A stretch of 52,983 nt of DNA from Planctomycetota bacterium. Its GTDB lineage: Bacteria; Planctomycetota; B15-G4. The first letter of the stretch is position 1. Each line of letters opens with the position of its first letter. The translations under genes were made by a program, and so were the position numbers. The stretch spans positions 1 through 52,983 of the forward strand of contig QNBX01000011.1 of NCBI GenBank assembly GCA_003644265.1, read 5' to 3'. This document shows, piece after piece, positions 9,010 to 17,182 of this stretch. A model generated the notes under the pieces. It was given only the letters and a program-made list of their open reading frames with translations. It had not been told where the DNA came from and ran no database searches.

Positions 9010-9015
9010 ATGATA
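9010..9015 (-). promoter_or_regulatory. Candidate -10 box for the tandem kinase gene
   Basis: TATCAT on the minus strand ends 33 nt before ATG 8976, leaving room for the GGGAG ribosome site. No clear -35 box is visible. Confidence 0.35.
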
Positions 9016-9064
9016 GGCACCACAGCCCCCGACGGGAGATGCGTTCGGGAGCGAGAGCTGCCCG

Positions 9065-9073
9065 TGCTAGCCT
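9065..9073 (+). promoter_or_regulatory. Extended -10 box for the GT4 gene
   Basis: TGC followed by TAGCCT forms an extended -10 element. It lies 31 nt before GTG 9105 and downstream of the alternative ATG 9039. If this is the real promoter, the ATG at 9039 cannot be the start. Confidence 0.4.
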
Positions 9074-9104
9074 CGGGGCCTCCCCACGAGCCCCTGCCAG
9101 CCCC

Positions 9105-10286
9105 GTGCGCGTCGCCCTCGTCTTCAGCCGCTTTCATCAGCAGGGAGGCTCCGAGCGGCAGGTGTACATGCTCTCGCGCGACCTGTCGGCGGCCGGCCAT
9201 GAGGTCCACGTCTTCTGCCGGCTGGTGCGAGACAGCGCTCCGCCCGGGGTGCTGCTGCACGTCATGCCGCGCCTGCCCCTGGGGCCGCTGCTCGAGCTGT
9301 TGCTGTTCTCGGCCTGGGCTCGTCGCGCCATCGCCAGCTACGAGCGGCGGCACGAGCCCTTTGACGTGCGCCACGCCTTCGGCCGCACCCTGGGCCAGGA
9401 CGTCTACCGCGTGGGCGGGGGCAGCCACCGCACCTACCTCGACCACGCCCACGCCCTCGAGCGGGCGCCCTGGCTGCGGCGGCTGGCGGCGGCCACGCCG
9501 CTGCAACGCCTCAAGGTGTCCATGGAGGAGCGCTCCCTGCGTGGGGAGCCGCGAGCCGTGGTGATCACCAACAGCGCCATGGTGCGGGACGACCTGGCAC
9601 GCCGCTACGACCTGGACGCGCAGCGCCTGGTGATCATCCGCAACGGCGTCGACCTCGACCTGTTCCGCCCGGCGTCCGCCGCCGAGCGGGCTGGCACACG
9701 CCGCGCCTGGGGGCTGGACGACAGCCATCAGGTGGCACTGGTGCTGGGCGCAGCCTATGCGCGCAAGGGGCTGCAGCCGGCCCTGCGAGCCCTGGCCCTG
9801 CTGGCGGCCACGCAGCCCAAGCTGCGCCTGGTGGTGGCGGGCAAGGAGCGCCGACCGCGGCTGTGGCGGCGCCTGGCGCAGCAGCTGGGCGTGGCTGATC
9901 GCGTGGTCTGGCTGGGAGCCTGCGTGACCCCCGAGACCACCTACCGTGGCGCCGACGTGTTCGTGCTCCCCACCGCGTACGACGCCGCCGCCAACAGCAC
10001 CCTCGAGGCCCTGGCCTGCGGCCTGCCCGTGATCACCTCGGCCATGAACGGCGCCGCCGAGATCCTGGAGCCAGGCACCCACGGCGAGGTGCTACCCAGC
10101 CCCGTGCACCCGGACGATCTGGCCGCGGCCATGCTGCGCTGGATCGACCGCGACGACCGCGAGCAGTTGGCCACACGTACACGGACCGTGGCCTCGCGCT
10201 ACCCTTCCAGCCACGCCTCTCAGCGCGTGGTCGACGTCTACCACGACCTCCCGCCCCGCCTCCCGACCGCAGGAGCCATCTCATGA
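9105..10286 (+). CDS. GT4-type glycosyltransferase (WaaG-like)
   Basis: This is a 393-residue GT-B glycosyltransferase. The N-terminal acceptor half starts VRVALVFSRFHQQGGSERQVY, with the Gly-Gly-Ser-Glu nucleotide loop. The C-terminal half has VIRNGVDLDLFRP-type residues, YARKGLQPALRAL, LVVAGKERRP and the donor-binding stretch PTAYDAAANSTLEALACGLPVI, ending in GAAEIL. This order is typical of WaaG/RfaG enzymes that add a hexose to an LPS-like core. GTG 9105 is preferred because homologues begin at this motif and an extended -10 box lies between it and the in-frame ATG 9039. The gene overlaps the next gene by 4 nt (ATGA). Confidence 0.88.
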   Translation: MRVALVFSRFHQQGGSERQVYMLSRDLSAAGHEVHVFCRLVRDSAPPGVLLHVMPRLPLGPLLELLLFSAWARRAIASYERRHEPFDVRHAFGRTLGQDVYRVGGGSHRTYLDHAHALERAPWLRRLAAATPLQRLKVSMEERSLRGEPRAVVITNSAMVRDDLARRYDLDAQRLVIIRNGVDLDLFRPASAAERAGTRRAWGLDDSHQVALVLGAAYARKGLQPALRALALLAATQPKLRLVVAGKERRPRLWRRLAQQLGVADRVVWLGACVTPETTYRGADVFVLPTAYDAAANSTLEALACGLPVITSAMNGAAEILEPGTHGEVLPSPVHPDDLAAAMLRWIDRDDREQLATRTRTVASRYPSSHASQRVVDVYHDLPPRLPTAGAIS

Positions 10287-10537
10287 GCGACCACAGTCCC
10301 TACCAGAAGGGCATCATCAAGCGCTTCTACGAGAACCGCGACACGCTCGCGCTGCAGAAGCTGGGTGAGGTCGTCAGCAACCTCTATCTGGCCACGGGTG
10401 AGGCCAAGATCACGCGGCTCTGGAAGAGCGCCCACAGCCAGATGATCGCGGCGGGCGTGCACGAGCACGAGGCGGGCGAGGTGCTCAAGGAGCGCGACCT
10501 GGGCGCGCTGGCCAAGCTGGTGGCCCGCATCTCCTGA
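10283..10537 (+). CDS. Small conserved protein coupled to the GT4 gene
   Basis: This is an 84-residue soluble protein, predicted mostly helical, with no signal peptide or Cys. It contains YQKGIIKRFYENRDTLALQK and an LWKSAHSQM helix. I believe small proteins with this opening occur in planctomycetes, but no function is known to me. The ATG overlaps the stop of the glycosyltransferase, so production is translationally coupled. The coupling suggests a partner or regulator of the glycosyltransferase, or merely operon sharing. It is convergent with the inositol-phosphate synthase gene, with 2 nt between the stop codons. Confidence 0.8.
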   Translation: MSDHSPYQKGIIKRFYENRDTLALQKLGEVVSNLYLATGEAKITRLWKSAHSQMIAAGVHEHEAGEVLKERDLGALAKLVARIS

Positions 10538-10544
10538 GCTCAGG
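10533..10544. repeat. Palindrome spanning two convergent stop codons
   Basis: CCTGAGCTCAGG is a perfect 12-nt palindrome. It contains the TGA of the small plus-strand gene and the complement of the TGA of the inositol-phosphate synthase gene. Two convergent TGA stops are self-complementary by nature; here the match extends by two G-C pairs on the outside. Too short alone to be a strong terminator. Confidence 0.6.
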
Positions 10545-11754
10545 CCTCGCGTTCGACTCCGAGCTGCTTGAGGTAAGCCAGCATGGCGTTGAACTGCCCG
10601 TGCAGATCGTGCTGGTCCACGCCCACCGGTGACTTGAAGTAGCAGGACAAATGCTCCATGGGGCCGGACTCGCCGCGCCGCATGGCCAGGTCGGTCAGCC
10701 GCACCATGTCCAACACCAGCGGCGCCGCCAGGATGGCGTCGCAACCCTGCCAGGTGAACTGCATCGACATCTTGTGGTCGAGAAAGCCCTGGAAATGGAT
10801 GAAGTCCCAGGCCGTCTTGCGGTCGTCGAGCGACTCCACGTAGTCGATGCCCACGTGGGTGTGCAGTGGGTAGCCCAGGATGCCCTGCAGCACGGCGTCC
10901 TTTGTACGCACCTTGCTGGCCAGGTTGTCGCTGTGGCTCAGGATCTGCCCGTCGCGGTCGCCCAGGATATTGTAGCCCTGCCAGCTCAACACGCGCAGGT
11001 GGCGGTACTTGAACATCGGCGCCAGCGCGCTCTTCACCAGGGTCTCACCGGTCTTGCCGTCGTTGCCCATGAAGGGCACCCCGGCGGCACGCCCGATCTC
11101 CGACATGGCGCCGCCCAACGCGGCTGACGACGGCGTGAAGTTGATGAAGCCGCAGCCCTGCTTGAAGGCCGCGTAGGAATAGAGCAGCGATGGGCGCACG
11201 CGCTCCGTCGCGTTCTGATCCAACAGCGCCTCCAACGCCTGCACCGAGTCGGCCTCGCTGCCCGGCTCCAGGTCGGGCTCAGTGGAGGCCAGGTTCACCA
11301 CCACCACGCGGTCCAGGTCGTTGCTCTCGGCAAACGCGCCGATGTCGGCGCGAATACGCGCGATCTTCTCGCGCAGCGAGGACGGCGAGCGCGCCTCGTC
11401 CTCCGTCACCAGCTCCGCGATGGCGTCGCCGCAGTTCACCGCCGTGCCGACCCGCAGCTGCTTGGAGATCTGCTCCAACTCGGGCCGCAGCTGCTGGATC
11501 ACCTCCAGGTCGAGCGAGCCCGAGAGCTTGTAGACCTGGTAGGCGCTCTCCCAGTAGTCCGACTTGCGCACGTCGTGGCCGCCGAAGACCAGATCGTCCA
11601 GCGACACCAGCTCGGCCGCTTCGAACGCAGGGGAGCTGGTGACCACGCCGGTGTCCGACACGAGACCGCGGGCGATGGCCCGGGCACCCAGCACCATGGT
11701 GGTGGCGATGCCTCCCAGGGCACCCACCATCCAGACACCGACACGAGCGCTCAC
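10540..11754 (-). CDS. Inositol-3-phosphate synthase
   Basis: This 404-residue NAD-dependent enzyme converts glucose 6-phosphate to 1L-myo-inositol 3-phosphate. The N-terminal Rossmann motif is VGVWMVGALGGIATTMVLGA. Later blocks match the family: FINFTPS, GNDGKTGETLVKSALAP, LSWQGYNILGD, SHSDNLASKV, VGIDYVESLDDRKTAWDFIH and a C-terminal MRLTDLA-like helix. GTG 11754 was chosen because GGAG lies 6 nt before it and the Rossmann motif begins two residues later. It has its own promoter in the 110-nt region shared with the MaoC-like gene. The product may feed inositol lipids or thiols, or an ebo-like pathway (see findings). Confidence 0.93.
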   Translation of the reverse strand: MSARVGVWMVGALGGIATTMVLGARAIARGLVSDTGVVTSSPAFEAAELVSLDDLVFGGHDVRKSDYWESAYQVYKLSGSLDLEVIQQLRPELEQISKQLRVGTAVNCGDAIAELVTEDEARSPSSLREKIARIRADIGAFAESNDLDRVVVVNLASTEPDLEPGSEADSVQALEALLDQNATERVRPSLLYSYAAFKQGCGFINFTPSSAALGGAMSEIGRAAGVPFMGNDGKTGETLVKSALAPMFKYRHLRVLSWQGYNILGDRDGQILSHSDNLASKVRTKDAVLQGILGYPLHTHVGIDYVESLDDRKTAWDFIHFQGFLDHKMSMQFTWQGCDAILAAPLVLDMVRLTDLAMRRGESGPMEHLSCYFKSPVGVDQHDLHGQFNAMLAYLKQLGVEREA

Positions 11755-11802
11755 GAGGGACTCCGATAGACAGGGTGACCGACACACAACCAGAGGGCGG
11801 GG

Positions 11803-11831
11803 ATTCTACGGCGGCGCCGAGCTCATGTCTG
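11803..11831 (-). promoter_or_regulatory. Sigma70-type promoter for inositol-3-phosphate synthase
   Basis: On the minus strand CAGACA (11831-11826) is followed after 17 nt by TAGAAT (11808-11803). The -10 box matches five of six consensus positions and lies 48 nt before GTG 11754. Confidence 0.55.
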
Positions 11832-11864
11832 GTGTCAGCTGTGCGAGCAAGGCATCATCACCCC

Positions 11865-12317
11865 ATGCCGGGGCCGGGGAAGACCTTCGATGAGCTGAGC
11901 CTGGGCCAGGTCTTCTTGGGCGGGCCGCGTCACGTCAGCCGCGCCGACATCGCCACCTTTGCCACGGTCTCAGGCGACCACACGGCCCTGCACTGCGATG
12001 ACGCCTACGCCGCCACGACGCCCTTCCGCGGCGTGGTGGCCCACGGCGTGCTGAACCTCGCCGTGGCCACCGGCCTGGCCTACGACACCGGCGCCTTCGA
12101 GGGCACGGTGCTGGCCGTGCGTAGCATGGATGTGCGCTTCGATCGGCCGGTGCGTCCGGGCGATGAGCTGCGTCTGCGGCTCAAGGTGCTGGAGCTTGAT
12201 CAGCGCCCGAAACCGGACCGCGGACGAGTGGCGTTCGACGTGCAGCTCAAGAACCAGGAGGGCCGGGTCGTACTCAGCGGGCGCTGGTCCCTGCTGATCC
12301 GGCGTCAGTCCGGTTGA
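11865..12317 (+). CDS. MaoC-like dehydratase (hotdog fold)
   Basis: This 150-residue hotdog protein has FDELSLGQVFLGGPRHVSRADI, then FATVSGDHTALHCDDAYAA. The latter is the R-specific enoyl-CoA hydratase motif with catalytic Asp and His (GD..P/A.H). It is followed by RGVVAHGVLNLAV and VRFDRPVRPGDELR, the classical MaoC order. Proteins of this type hydrate short or medium enoyl-CoA, or act as acyl-thioester hydratases. ATG 11865 fits family starts. A weak CATCAT box sits 6 nt before it, so the transcript may be leaderless. The substrate cannot be fixed from context. Confidence 0.88.
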   Translation: MPGPGKTFDELSLGQVFLGGPRHVSRADIATFATVSGDHTALHCDDAYAATTPFRGVVAHGVLNLAVATGLAYDTGAFEGTVLAVRSMDVRFDRPVRPGDELRLRLKVLELDQRPKPDRGRVAFDVQLKNQEGRVVLSGRWSLLIRRQSG

Positions 12318-12343
12318 TCGGCGCCCCCCCCCTGCACGATTTC

Positions 12344-12366
12344 AAGTCGTTGCCAGACAACGACTT
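12344..12366. promoter_or_regulatory. Perfect 9-bp inverted repeat, operator or terminator candidate
   Basis: AAGTCGTTG, a 5-nt spacer CCAGA, then CAACGACTT. It lies 27 nt after the MaoC stop codon and about 36 nt upstream of a promoter-like sequence for the next gene, in a stretch less GC-rich than its surroundings. No T tract follows, so an operator is as likely as a terminator. Confidence 0.5.
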
Positions 12367-12402
12367 AGGATTCACGCTGGGGATCGGGTACCTCATCTGG
12401 TA

Positions 12403-12431
12403 TTGCCGACTGAGGCGGAACGGCATATCTT
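12403..12431 (+). promoter_or_regulatory. Promoter candidate for the 78-residue protein
   Basis: TTGCCG at 12403-12408, 17-nt spacer, TATCTT at 12426-12431. It would give a leader of about 65 nt before ATG 12503. Confidence 0.5.
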
Positions 12432-12502
12432 GGGGCCTATTCGAGGGGTCGCTCCTCCAGGCGGTGGACGGTAGCGGCCCCGAAGGCACGGGAGGGTTCC
12501 AG

Positions 12503-12739
12503 ATGGTGCGAAAGGAAAAGTCGGCTGCGGTGGCGTTTCTCGAGTCAGCCGAGAAGGTGGAGTGGGTGGAGGTCGTGCTGGCGGACGGACGCCGGTACGA
12601 GGGCAACGTGATCCGCAACCCGATCCGGCGGACGGGCACGATCGTCAATGCCCTGGACGAGACCCGGATCGACTTCGCGATCGATGATGTGGCCGCTGTG
12701 CGCCGCACCATCGACCCGCGCACGGCTGGCCTGAGCTGA
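12503..12739 (+). CDS. Small protein with a predicted beta-barrel (Sm/SH3-like) core
   Basis: This is a 78-residue protein. ATG 12503 is preceded by GGAGGG at 12491-12496 with 6 nt spacing, which decides the start; the frame is open further upstream but the sequence there is non-coding in character. The core reads WVEVVLADGRRYEGNVI, then TGTIVNALDETRIDFAIDDV, an alternating pattern like the five-strand Sm/SH3 barrel of small RNA- or protein-binding proteins. The N-terminus is a Lys/Glu helix. I do not recognise the family. It has its own promoter and an inverted repeat upstream. Confidence 0.7.
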   Translation: MVRKEKSAAVAFLESAEKVEWVEVVLADGRRYEGNVIRNPIRRTGTIVNALDETRIDFAIDDVAAVRRTIDPRTAGLS

Positions 12740-12870
12740 CCTGTTCGCGAGGCGCCGGGGGGGCCGTCCGGTCCGCCCGGCGTCTGCGTTGACTGTCCTC
12801 AGCCGGCTCTATTGATGGAGCCAGCCCCGTGCCTGGCAGCTCGCCCGGCACGGTGCTGGGTTCATCTCGC

Positions 12871-12892
12871 GCTGCGGGCCTCGGCCCGCAGC
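12871..12892 (+). promoter_or_regulatory. 9-bp hairpin upstream of the first HEAT gene
   Basis: GCTGCGGGC, loop CTCG, GCCCGCAGC forms a perfect stem 131 nt after the stop of the small protein gene and just before a TATCAT box at 12905-12910. It may end the small gene's transcript or form part of the HEAT gene's control region. The TATCAT box is 63 nt before ATG 12974. Confidence 0.4.
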
Positions 12893-12973
12893 CATGAGCT
12901 TCGGTATCATCTCGGCCTTCTCCAGCTGGCCCGCTCACGGCGGCCAAGCCGCATCTCAAGGGATCTGCCTCAA

Positions 12974-14917
12974 ATGCCCAGAATCACGACTACGCTCCTC
13001 GCGATCGCCCTCACGGCGACGCCGCTCCTGGCCCATGGTGGTCAGTACAAGGGCCCGTCCGATGCCGGCAGCGCCGGCTCCCAGCAGGGCGGCACCGTGG
13101 CCCCCCCCACCAACCCCGGCGGCGCCGCGTCGCCTGGCCCGGGCGCGGCCAGCTCTGGCGCGGCCTCCACCGGCGGTGCGCGGACATCCACCGGCCGTGT
13201 CGCCCGCGGCGGGTCCGGACGCAAGGGCGCCACCACCTCGGCCGGCGCCAGCATCGACGAGAAGGGCTTCGAGATCTGGGAGTTCTGGTGGGAGAACAAC
13301 AAGGACCGCTACCTGAACCTGAAGGACCGCCTGACCAAGACATCCAACGTCTCGGGCTCCCCCGGCCTGCTCACCGGCCGCGGCAGGAAGCGCAACACGG
13401 CCAGCTCACGCCGGCCCAGCCGCAACCTGATCGACAACGAGGTCATCCCGGCCCTGCAGGAGCTGATCAAGAACGCCACGGACGCGGACATCCTCGACTC
13501 CGCCGTGCTGGCCCTCGGCCGCACCACCGACCAGGCGCTGGCCGAGGAGGTGCTCGAGGCGGCCTTGCCGTTGCTGGGGCACAACGAGCTGTCGGTGCAG
13601 TCGTCCACCGCGCTGGCGCTGGGCGTGCTCGGCTCGGACACGGCCGTGCCCACGCTGCAAGACATCCTGCAAGACAGCTCAGCGGGTCGTCGCCTCACCG
13701 GAGGTGGCAAGATCCACTGGCTGGTGCGCGCCTTCGCCGCCCTGTCGCTCGGACTGATCAAGGACGACGCCGGCATCGACGCCCTGATGGACATCGCCGC
13801 GCGCCTGCCCGACAGCGACAAGGACATCAAGGTCTGCTCCATCGTCGGCATGGGCCTGATCGGCTCCGACCACCCCAAGGCCGCGGACGTCCACGCCTTC
13901 CTGGCCGAGCAGCTCAAGAACAAGCGGCTCGATCCGATGATCAAGAGCTTCATCCCCACCACCATGGGCAAGCTGGGTCGGCACGAGTCGGTCGGGCATC
14001 TGGTCGAAGCGTTCAGCAACCGCGACGGCGACAACCTCGTGATCCAGTCCTGCGCGGTGGGCCTGGGCCAGGTGGCCATGCCCTCCGACACGGACGCCGT
14101 CAAGATGCTGATGGACTACGTGAAAGAAGGGCGTGACGTGCAGACGCGTCACTTCAGCATCATCGCCTTGGCCCAGATCGGCGCCCGGGACGAGGGCGCG
14201 GACGCGGACAGCGAGTTCCACGCGGACCTGCGTGACCTGCTCTTCAAGGAGATCAGCGGCCGCGGCAAGCAGAAGTCCCATCGCTCGTGGGGTGCCCTGG
14301 CTGGCGCCATCTACACCATGCCCCACCCGGACATGCAGCCGCAGTTCGTGGCTCGCATCACCGCGGCCTACGAGGACGAGTCCGACCCGTCGTACCTCTC
14401 GTCCTACGCCATCGCGCTGGGCCTGCTGCGCGCCGAGTCGGCTGCCGACCTGATCTTCAGTGACTTCGCCAGCAAGAGCGAGCAGGACTTCCGCGGCTAC
14501 GCGGGAGTGGCCCTGGGCTTCCTGCAGCACGATGAGGCCGCCGAGGCCCTGCGTGGCCTCACCAAGAACAAGGCCACCAACCCGACCCTGCGCCTGCAGG
14601 CGGCCACCGGCCTCGGTCTCATGAGCGACACCCAGGCGGTGCAGACCCTGATCGTCACGCTCGAGAGCGCCAACACGCTGGGCGTGAGTTCGGCTGTCGC
14701 CAAGGCGCTGGGTCTGATCGGCGACCAGGATTCCATCGCGCCGCTCAAGGCCATCGCGGTCGATGACTCCCAGAGGAAGCTGACGCGCGCCTTCGCGTGC
14801 GTTGCGCTCGGCATTGTCGGCGAGAAGACGGACCTGCCCTGGAACGCCGCCATCAGCGCGAACAACAACTACCGCGCCAAGACGGAGTCCATCGAGGAGG
14901 TGCTCGACATCCTCTGA
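12974..14917 (+). CDS. Secreted HEAT-repeat protein, paralogue 1
   Basis: This is a 647-residue protein with a signal peptide ending near LLAHG. A Gly/Ala/Ser/Pro-rich disordered segment (about 25-95) is followed by the motif FEIWEFWWENNKDRYLNLK near residue 100, then about 11 HEAT-like helical repeats (ALGRTTD, ALALGVLG, AALSLGLI, VALGFLQ and so on). The C-terminus has FACVALGIVGEKTDLPW and NNNYRAKTESIEE. HEAT arrays bind proteins; an exported scaffold is the likely role. The next gene is a clear paralogue with the same architecture. ATG 12974 directly precedes the signal peptide. A strong hairpin follows the gene. Confidence 0.85.
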   Translation: MPRITTTLLAIALTATPLLAHGGQYKGPSDAGSAGSQQGGTVAPPTNPGGAASPGPGAASSGAASTGGARTSTGRVARGGSGRKGATTSAGASIDEKGFEIWEFWWENNKDRYLNLKDRLTKTSNVSGSPGLLTGRGRKRNTASSRRPSRNLIDNEVIPALQELIKNATDADILDSAVLALGRTTDQALAEEVLEAALPLLGHNELSVQSSTALALGVLGSDTAVPTLQDILQDSSAGRRLTGGGKIHWLVRAFAALSLGLIKDDAGIDALMDIAARLPDSDKDIKVCSIVGMGLIGSDHPKAADVHAFLAEQLKNKRLDPMIKSFIPTTMGKLGRHESVGHLVEAFSNRDGDNLVIQSCAVGLGQVAMPSDTDAVKMLMDYVKEGRDVQTRHFSIIALAQIGARDEGADADSEFHADLRDLLFKEISGRGKQKSHRSWGALAGAIYTMPHPDMQPQFVARITAAYEDESDPSYLSSYAIALGLLRAESAADLIFSDFASKSEQDFRGYAGVALGFLQHDEAAEALRGLTKNKATNPTLRLQAATGLGLMSDTQAVQTLIVTLESANTLGVSSAVAKALGLIGDQDSIAPLKAIAVDDSQRKLTRAFACVALGIVGEKTDLPWNAAISANNNYRAKTESIEEVLDIL

Positions 14918-14940
14918 GTCGAGCTCAGCCTCAACGCTTC

Positions 14941-14982
14941 CACAAGGGCGGGGACCTGCATCTGCGGGTCCCCGCCCTTGTG
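14941..14982 (+). terminator. 16-bp perfect hairpin after HEAT paralogue 1
   Basis: CACAAGGGCGGGGACC (14941-14956) pairs perfectly with GGTCCCCGCCCTTGTG (14967-14982) around a 10-nt loop. It starts 23 nt after the stop codon. The following sequence has only three T in a row, so it may work as a weak terminator or an mRNA 3'-end stabiliser. Confidence 0.7.
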
Positions 14983-15077
14983 CGTTTGCGGGGCGGAGTG
15001 TCACGTCCGGCGGCCAAGCTGATACATATGTCGGATGCCGTCAGGGTGTCCCGTCCACCGACCCGGAGGATGTGCCC

Positions 15078-17081
15078 ATGACGCTCGCGTTCGTTTCGAT
15101 CGCTGTAGTTGCTCAGGTGTTGGCCGCCGCGGCGCATGCGCCCCCAGCGGCGCCGCCGCTGCCAGCGCAGCCCACGTTGGTTCATGTGGGCGGGCCGCCC
15201 AAACCCATCCTTCCGGCGCCCACCGCGCCCACCGGGCCCGCCCGTGAAGGAGACTCTGGTAGAGGACGCTACGTGCCTGGCGACGGGGGCCGGGCGCGGG
15301 GGCCCGTCTCAGGGGCCGCCAGGGCAGCGAGCAGCAGCAGCGCAGCGGTCGCACGCACAGCCAGTCGAGCCAGCGGAGTGCGGGGTGGCTCCGGACGCAC
15401 CACGGGCGCCGTCATCACACCCGTCGCCAGCGGCGGCGACGCTCTCGACACCTGGGAGGCATGGTGGGATCACAACCAGGACGCGTTCCTCGACCTGAAG
15501 GCGGCGCGCATCGACGCGCGCACGGTCAGCGGCTCTCCGGGGCAGCTCACCGGTCGCGGGCGCAAGCGCACCGCAACGACGGTCCAACGCGTCGGACTGG
15601 CGCAGATCGATGACGAGTTGGTCCCGGCGTTGCTGCCGCTCAGCGCTCCCGCCCAGGAGCGCGAGATCCTCAACTCAGTGACGCTGGCCCTCGGCCGCAT
15701 GGTCGGCCCCGCGCGGCGTCACGACGTGGTCAAGCGGCTCGAGACCTTGATCGGGCACAGCGAGCTCCAGGTGCGCGCCTCGGCGGTGCTGGGGCTGGGA
15801 ACGGCGGGCGGTCAATCGTCCGATGACACGCTGCTCGCGCTGCTGCACGACGACTCGGCCGGCCGCCAGCTGGTGGGCGGCGGGCGGGTCGACACGCTGG
15901 TGCGGGGTATCTCGGCCCTGTCCCTGGGTCTGAAGGGCAACGCCCGCTCCGTGTGGAGCCTGATGGACGCCGTCACGCGACTGCCCGACAGCGAGCGCGA
16001 GGTCAAGGCCAGCGCCGTCGCCGCCCTGGGCTTGCTGCCGGCTGAGCACCCGCGCTCGCAGGTGGCCGCGGTGCTGCTGGTGGACCTGTTGAGCGACGAG
16101 TCCCTGGACCCGGTAGTGGCCAGCGTGATCCCCACCACCCTGGGCAAGATGCAGGCGCGCGAGAGCCTGCCGGTGATCCTGGCGCTGCTGCAGGACCGAC
16201 GCGCCAACGGCCTGGTACGACAGTCCTGCGCCATCGCGGCGGGGCAGCTCGGGTCGCTGGCTGACGGCCACGCGCTCGATGCCTTGCTGGCGCAAGTGGC
16301 CGAGGGCCGAGATCGCGCCACACGGCACTTTGCGCTGATCGCGCTGGGCCAACTGGGCGCGCGCGGCGGCGACGACGCCGAGGCGCACGACCGGCTCCGG
16401 CGCGCCCTGCTGCGCGAGCTGAGCGGTCAAGGCGCCAGCAGTGAGCATCGGGCTTGGGCCGCCCTGGCCCTGGGCCTGTACGGTCGCGGGCAGCCCCTGG
16501 CCCGCCCGGCGCTGATCGGCCCGCTGATGGCGGCCTGGGACGACGAACACGACCCGTCCTTCCGCGGGGCCTTCGCCCTGTCGGCGGGTCTGCTCGGACA
16601 CGCCCCCGCCGCCGCCCGCATGCGGCTCGACCTGCACGCGGCCGACTCCGCCCTGGCCGGCCACGCCGCCCTGGCCCTGTCGCTGCTCGACGAGCGCGCC
16701 TCGCTGCCAGCCATCCGCGGCCTGCTGCAGCGCCCCGGAGCCACGCCAGCCCTGCGCACCCGGGCCGCCACGGCCCTGGCGCTGCTGGCTGACACCGACT
16801 CCATCCCCGCCCTGGTGCAGGTGCTCAGCGAGGGCGCCACGTATGACGAGCAAGCCGCCGTGAGCAAGGCACTGGGGCTGCTCGGTGACCGCTCGGCCCT
16901 GCCCCCGTTGCTGGAGCTGGCCCTGGACACGGACGCCGCCCTGCGGGACCGCGGGTTTGCCTGCGTGGCGCTGGGCCTGCTCGGGGAGCGCACGCGCTTG
17001 CCGTTCCACGCCGCGTTGCGCGCGGACACCAACTACCTGGCTCGCATTGACCCGCTGGTTCAGGTCGCACAGATCCCCTGA
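15078..17081 (+). CDS. Secreted HEAT-repeat protein, paralogue 2
   Basis: This 667-residue protein is paralogous to the gene just upstream. It has a signal peptide (residues 1-19), a Pro/Ala/Gly-rich segment to about 118, the motif LDTWEAWWDHNQDAFLDLK near 122-140, VSGSPGQLTGRGRKR as in paralogue 1, and HEAT-like repeats to the end. The end is FACVALGLLGERTRLPFHAALRADTNY. Two blocks, SGSPG.LTGRGRKR and the Trp motif, are nearly identical to the paralogue while the repeats have diverged. GGAGGA at 15065-15070, 7 nt before ATG 15078, fixes the start. A low-GC ACATATGT palindrome sits at 15024-15031. Confidence 0.85.
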   Translation: MTLAFVSIAVVAQVLAAAAHAPPAAPPLPAQPTLVHVGGPPKPILPAPTAPTGPAREGDSGRGRYVPGDGGRARGPVSGAARAASSSSAAVARTASRASGVRGGSGRTTGAVITPVASGGDALDTWEAWWDHNQDAFLDLKAARIDARTVSGSPGQLTGRGRKRTATTVQRVGLAQIDDELVPALLPLSAPAQEREILNSVTLALGRMVGPARRHDVVKRLETLIGHSELQVRASAVLGLGTAGGQSSDDTLLALLHDDSAGRQLVGGGRVDTLVRGISALSLGLKGNARSVWSLMDAVTRLPDSEREVKASAVAALGLLPAEHPRSQVAAVLLVDLLSDESLDPVVASVIPTTLGKMQARESLPVILALLQDRRANGLVRQSCAIAAGQLGSLADGHALDALLAQVAEGRDRATRHFALIALGQLGARGGDDAEAHDRLRRALLRELSGQGASSEHRAWAALALGLYGRGQPLARPALIGPLMAAWDDEHDPSFRGAFALSAGLLGHAPAAARMRLDLHAADSALAGHAALALSLLDERASLPAIRGLLQRPGATPALRTRAATALALLADTDSIPALVQVLSEGATYDEQAAVSKALGLLGDRSALPPLLELALDTDAALRDRGFACVALGLLGERTRLPFHAALRADTNYLARIDPLVQVAQIP

Positions 17082-17182
17082 GCGCAGCAGCGGCGCTCGC
17101 TTCGGGGCTGCGGGCGCCGGCGTCGCGCGCTCGGCGTCGCGGCTCACCGGCAGCATCCGGTGGAGTACGGCGCCACCCCTGG

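Noticed and set aside
9039..9104. ATG 9039 as start of the GT4 gene
   Set aside because: The extra 22 residues are Arg/Ala/Ser/Pro-rich, and an extended -10 box lies within them; GTG 9105 matches the family start. Not fully excluded.
7147..9564. A plus-strand open frame of 805 codons
   Set aside because: Antisense to the kinase gene and out of frame with the GT4 gene; composition is a shadow.
12314..12502. Upstream extension of the 78-residue protein
   Set aside because: The stretch contains a promoter, an inverted repeat and a ribosome site, and its codon use is unlike its neighbours.
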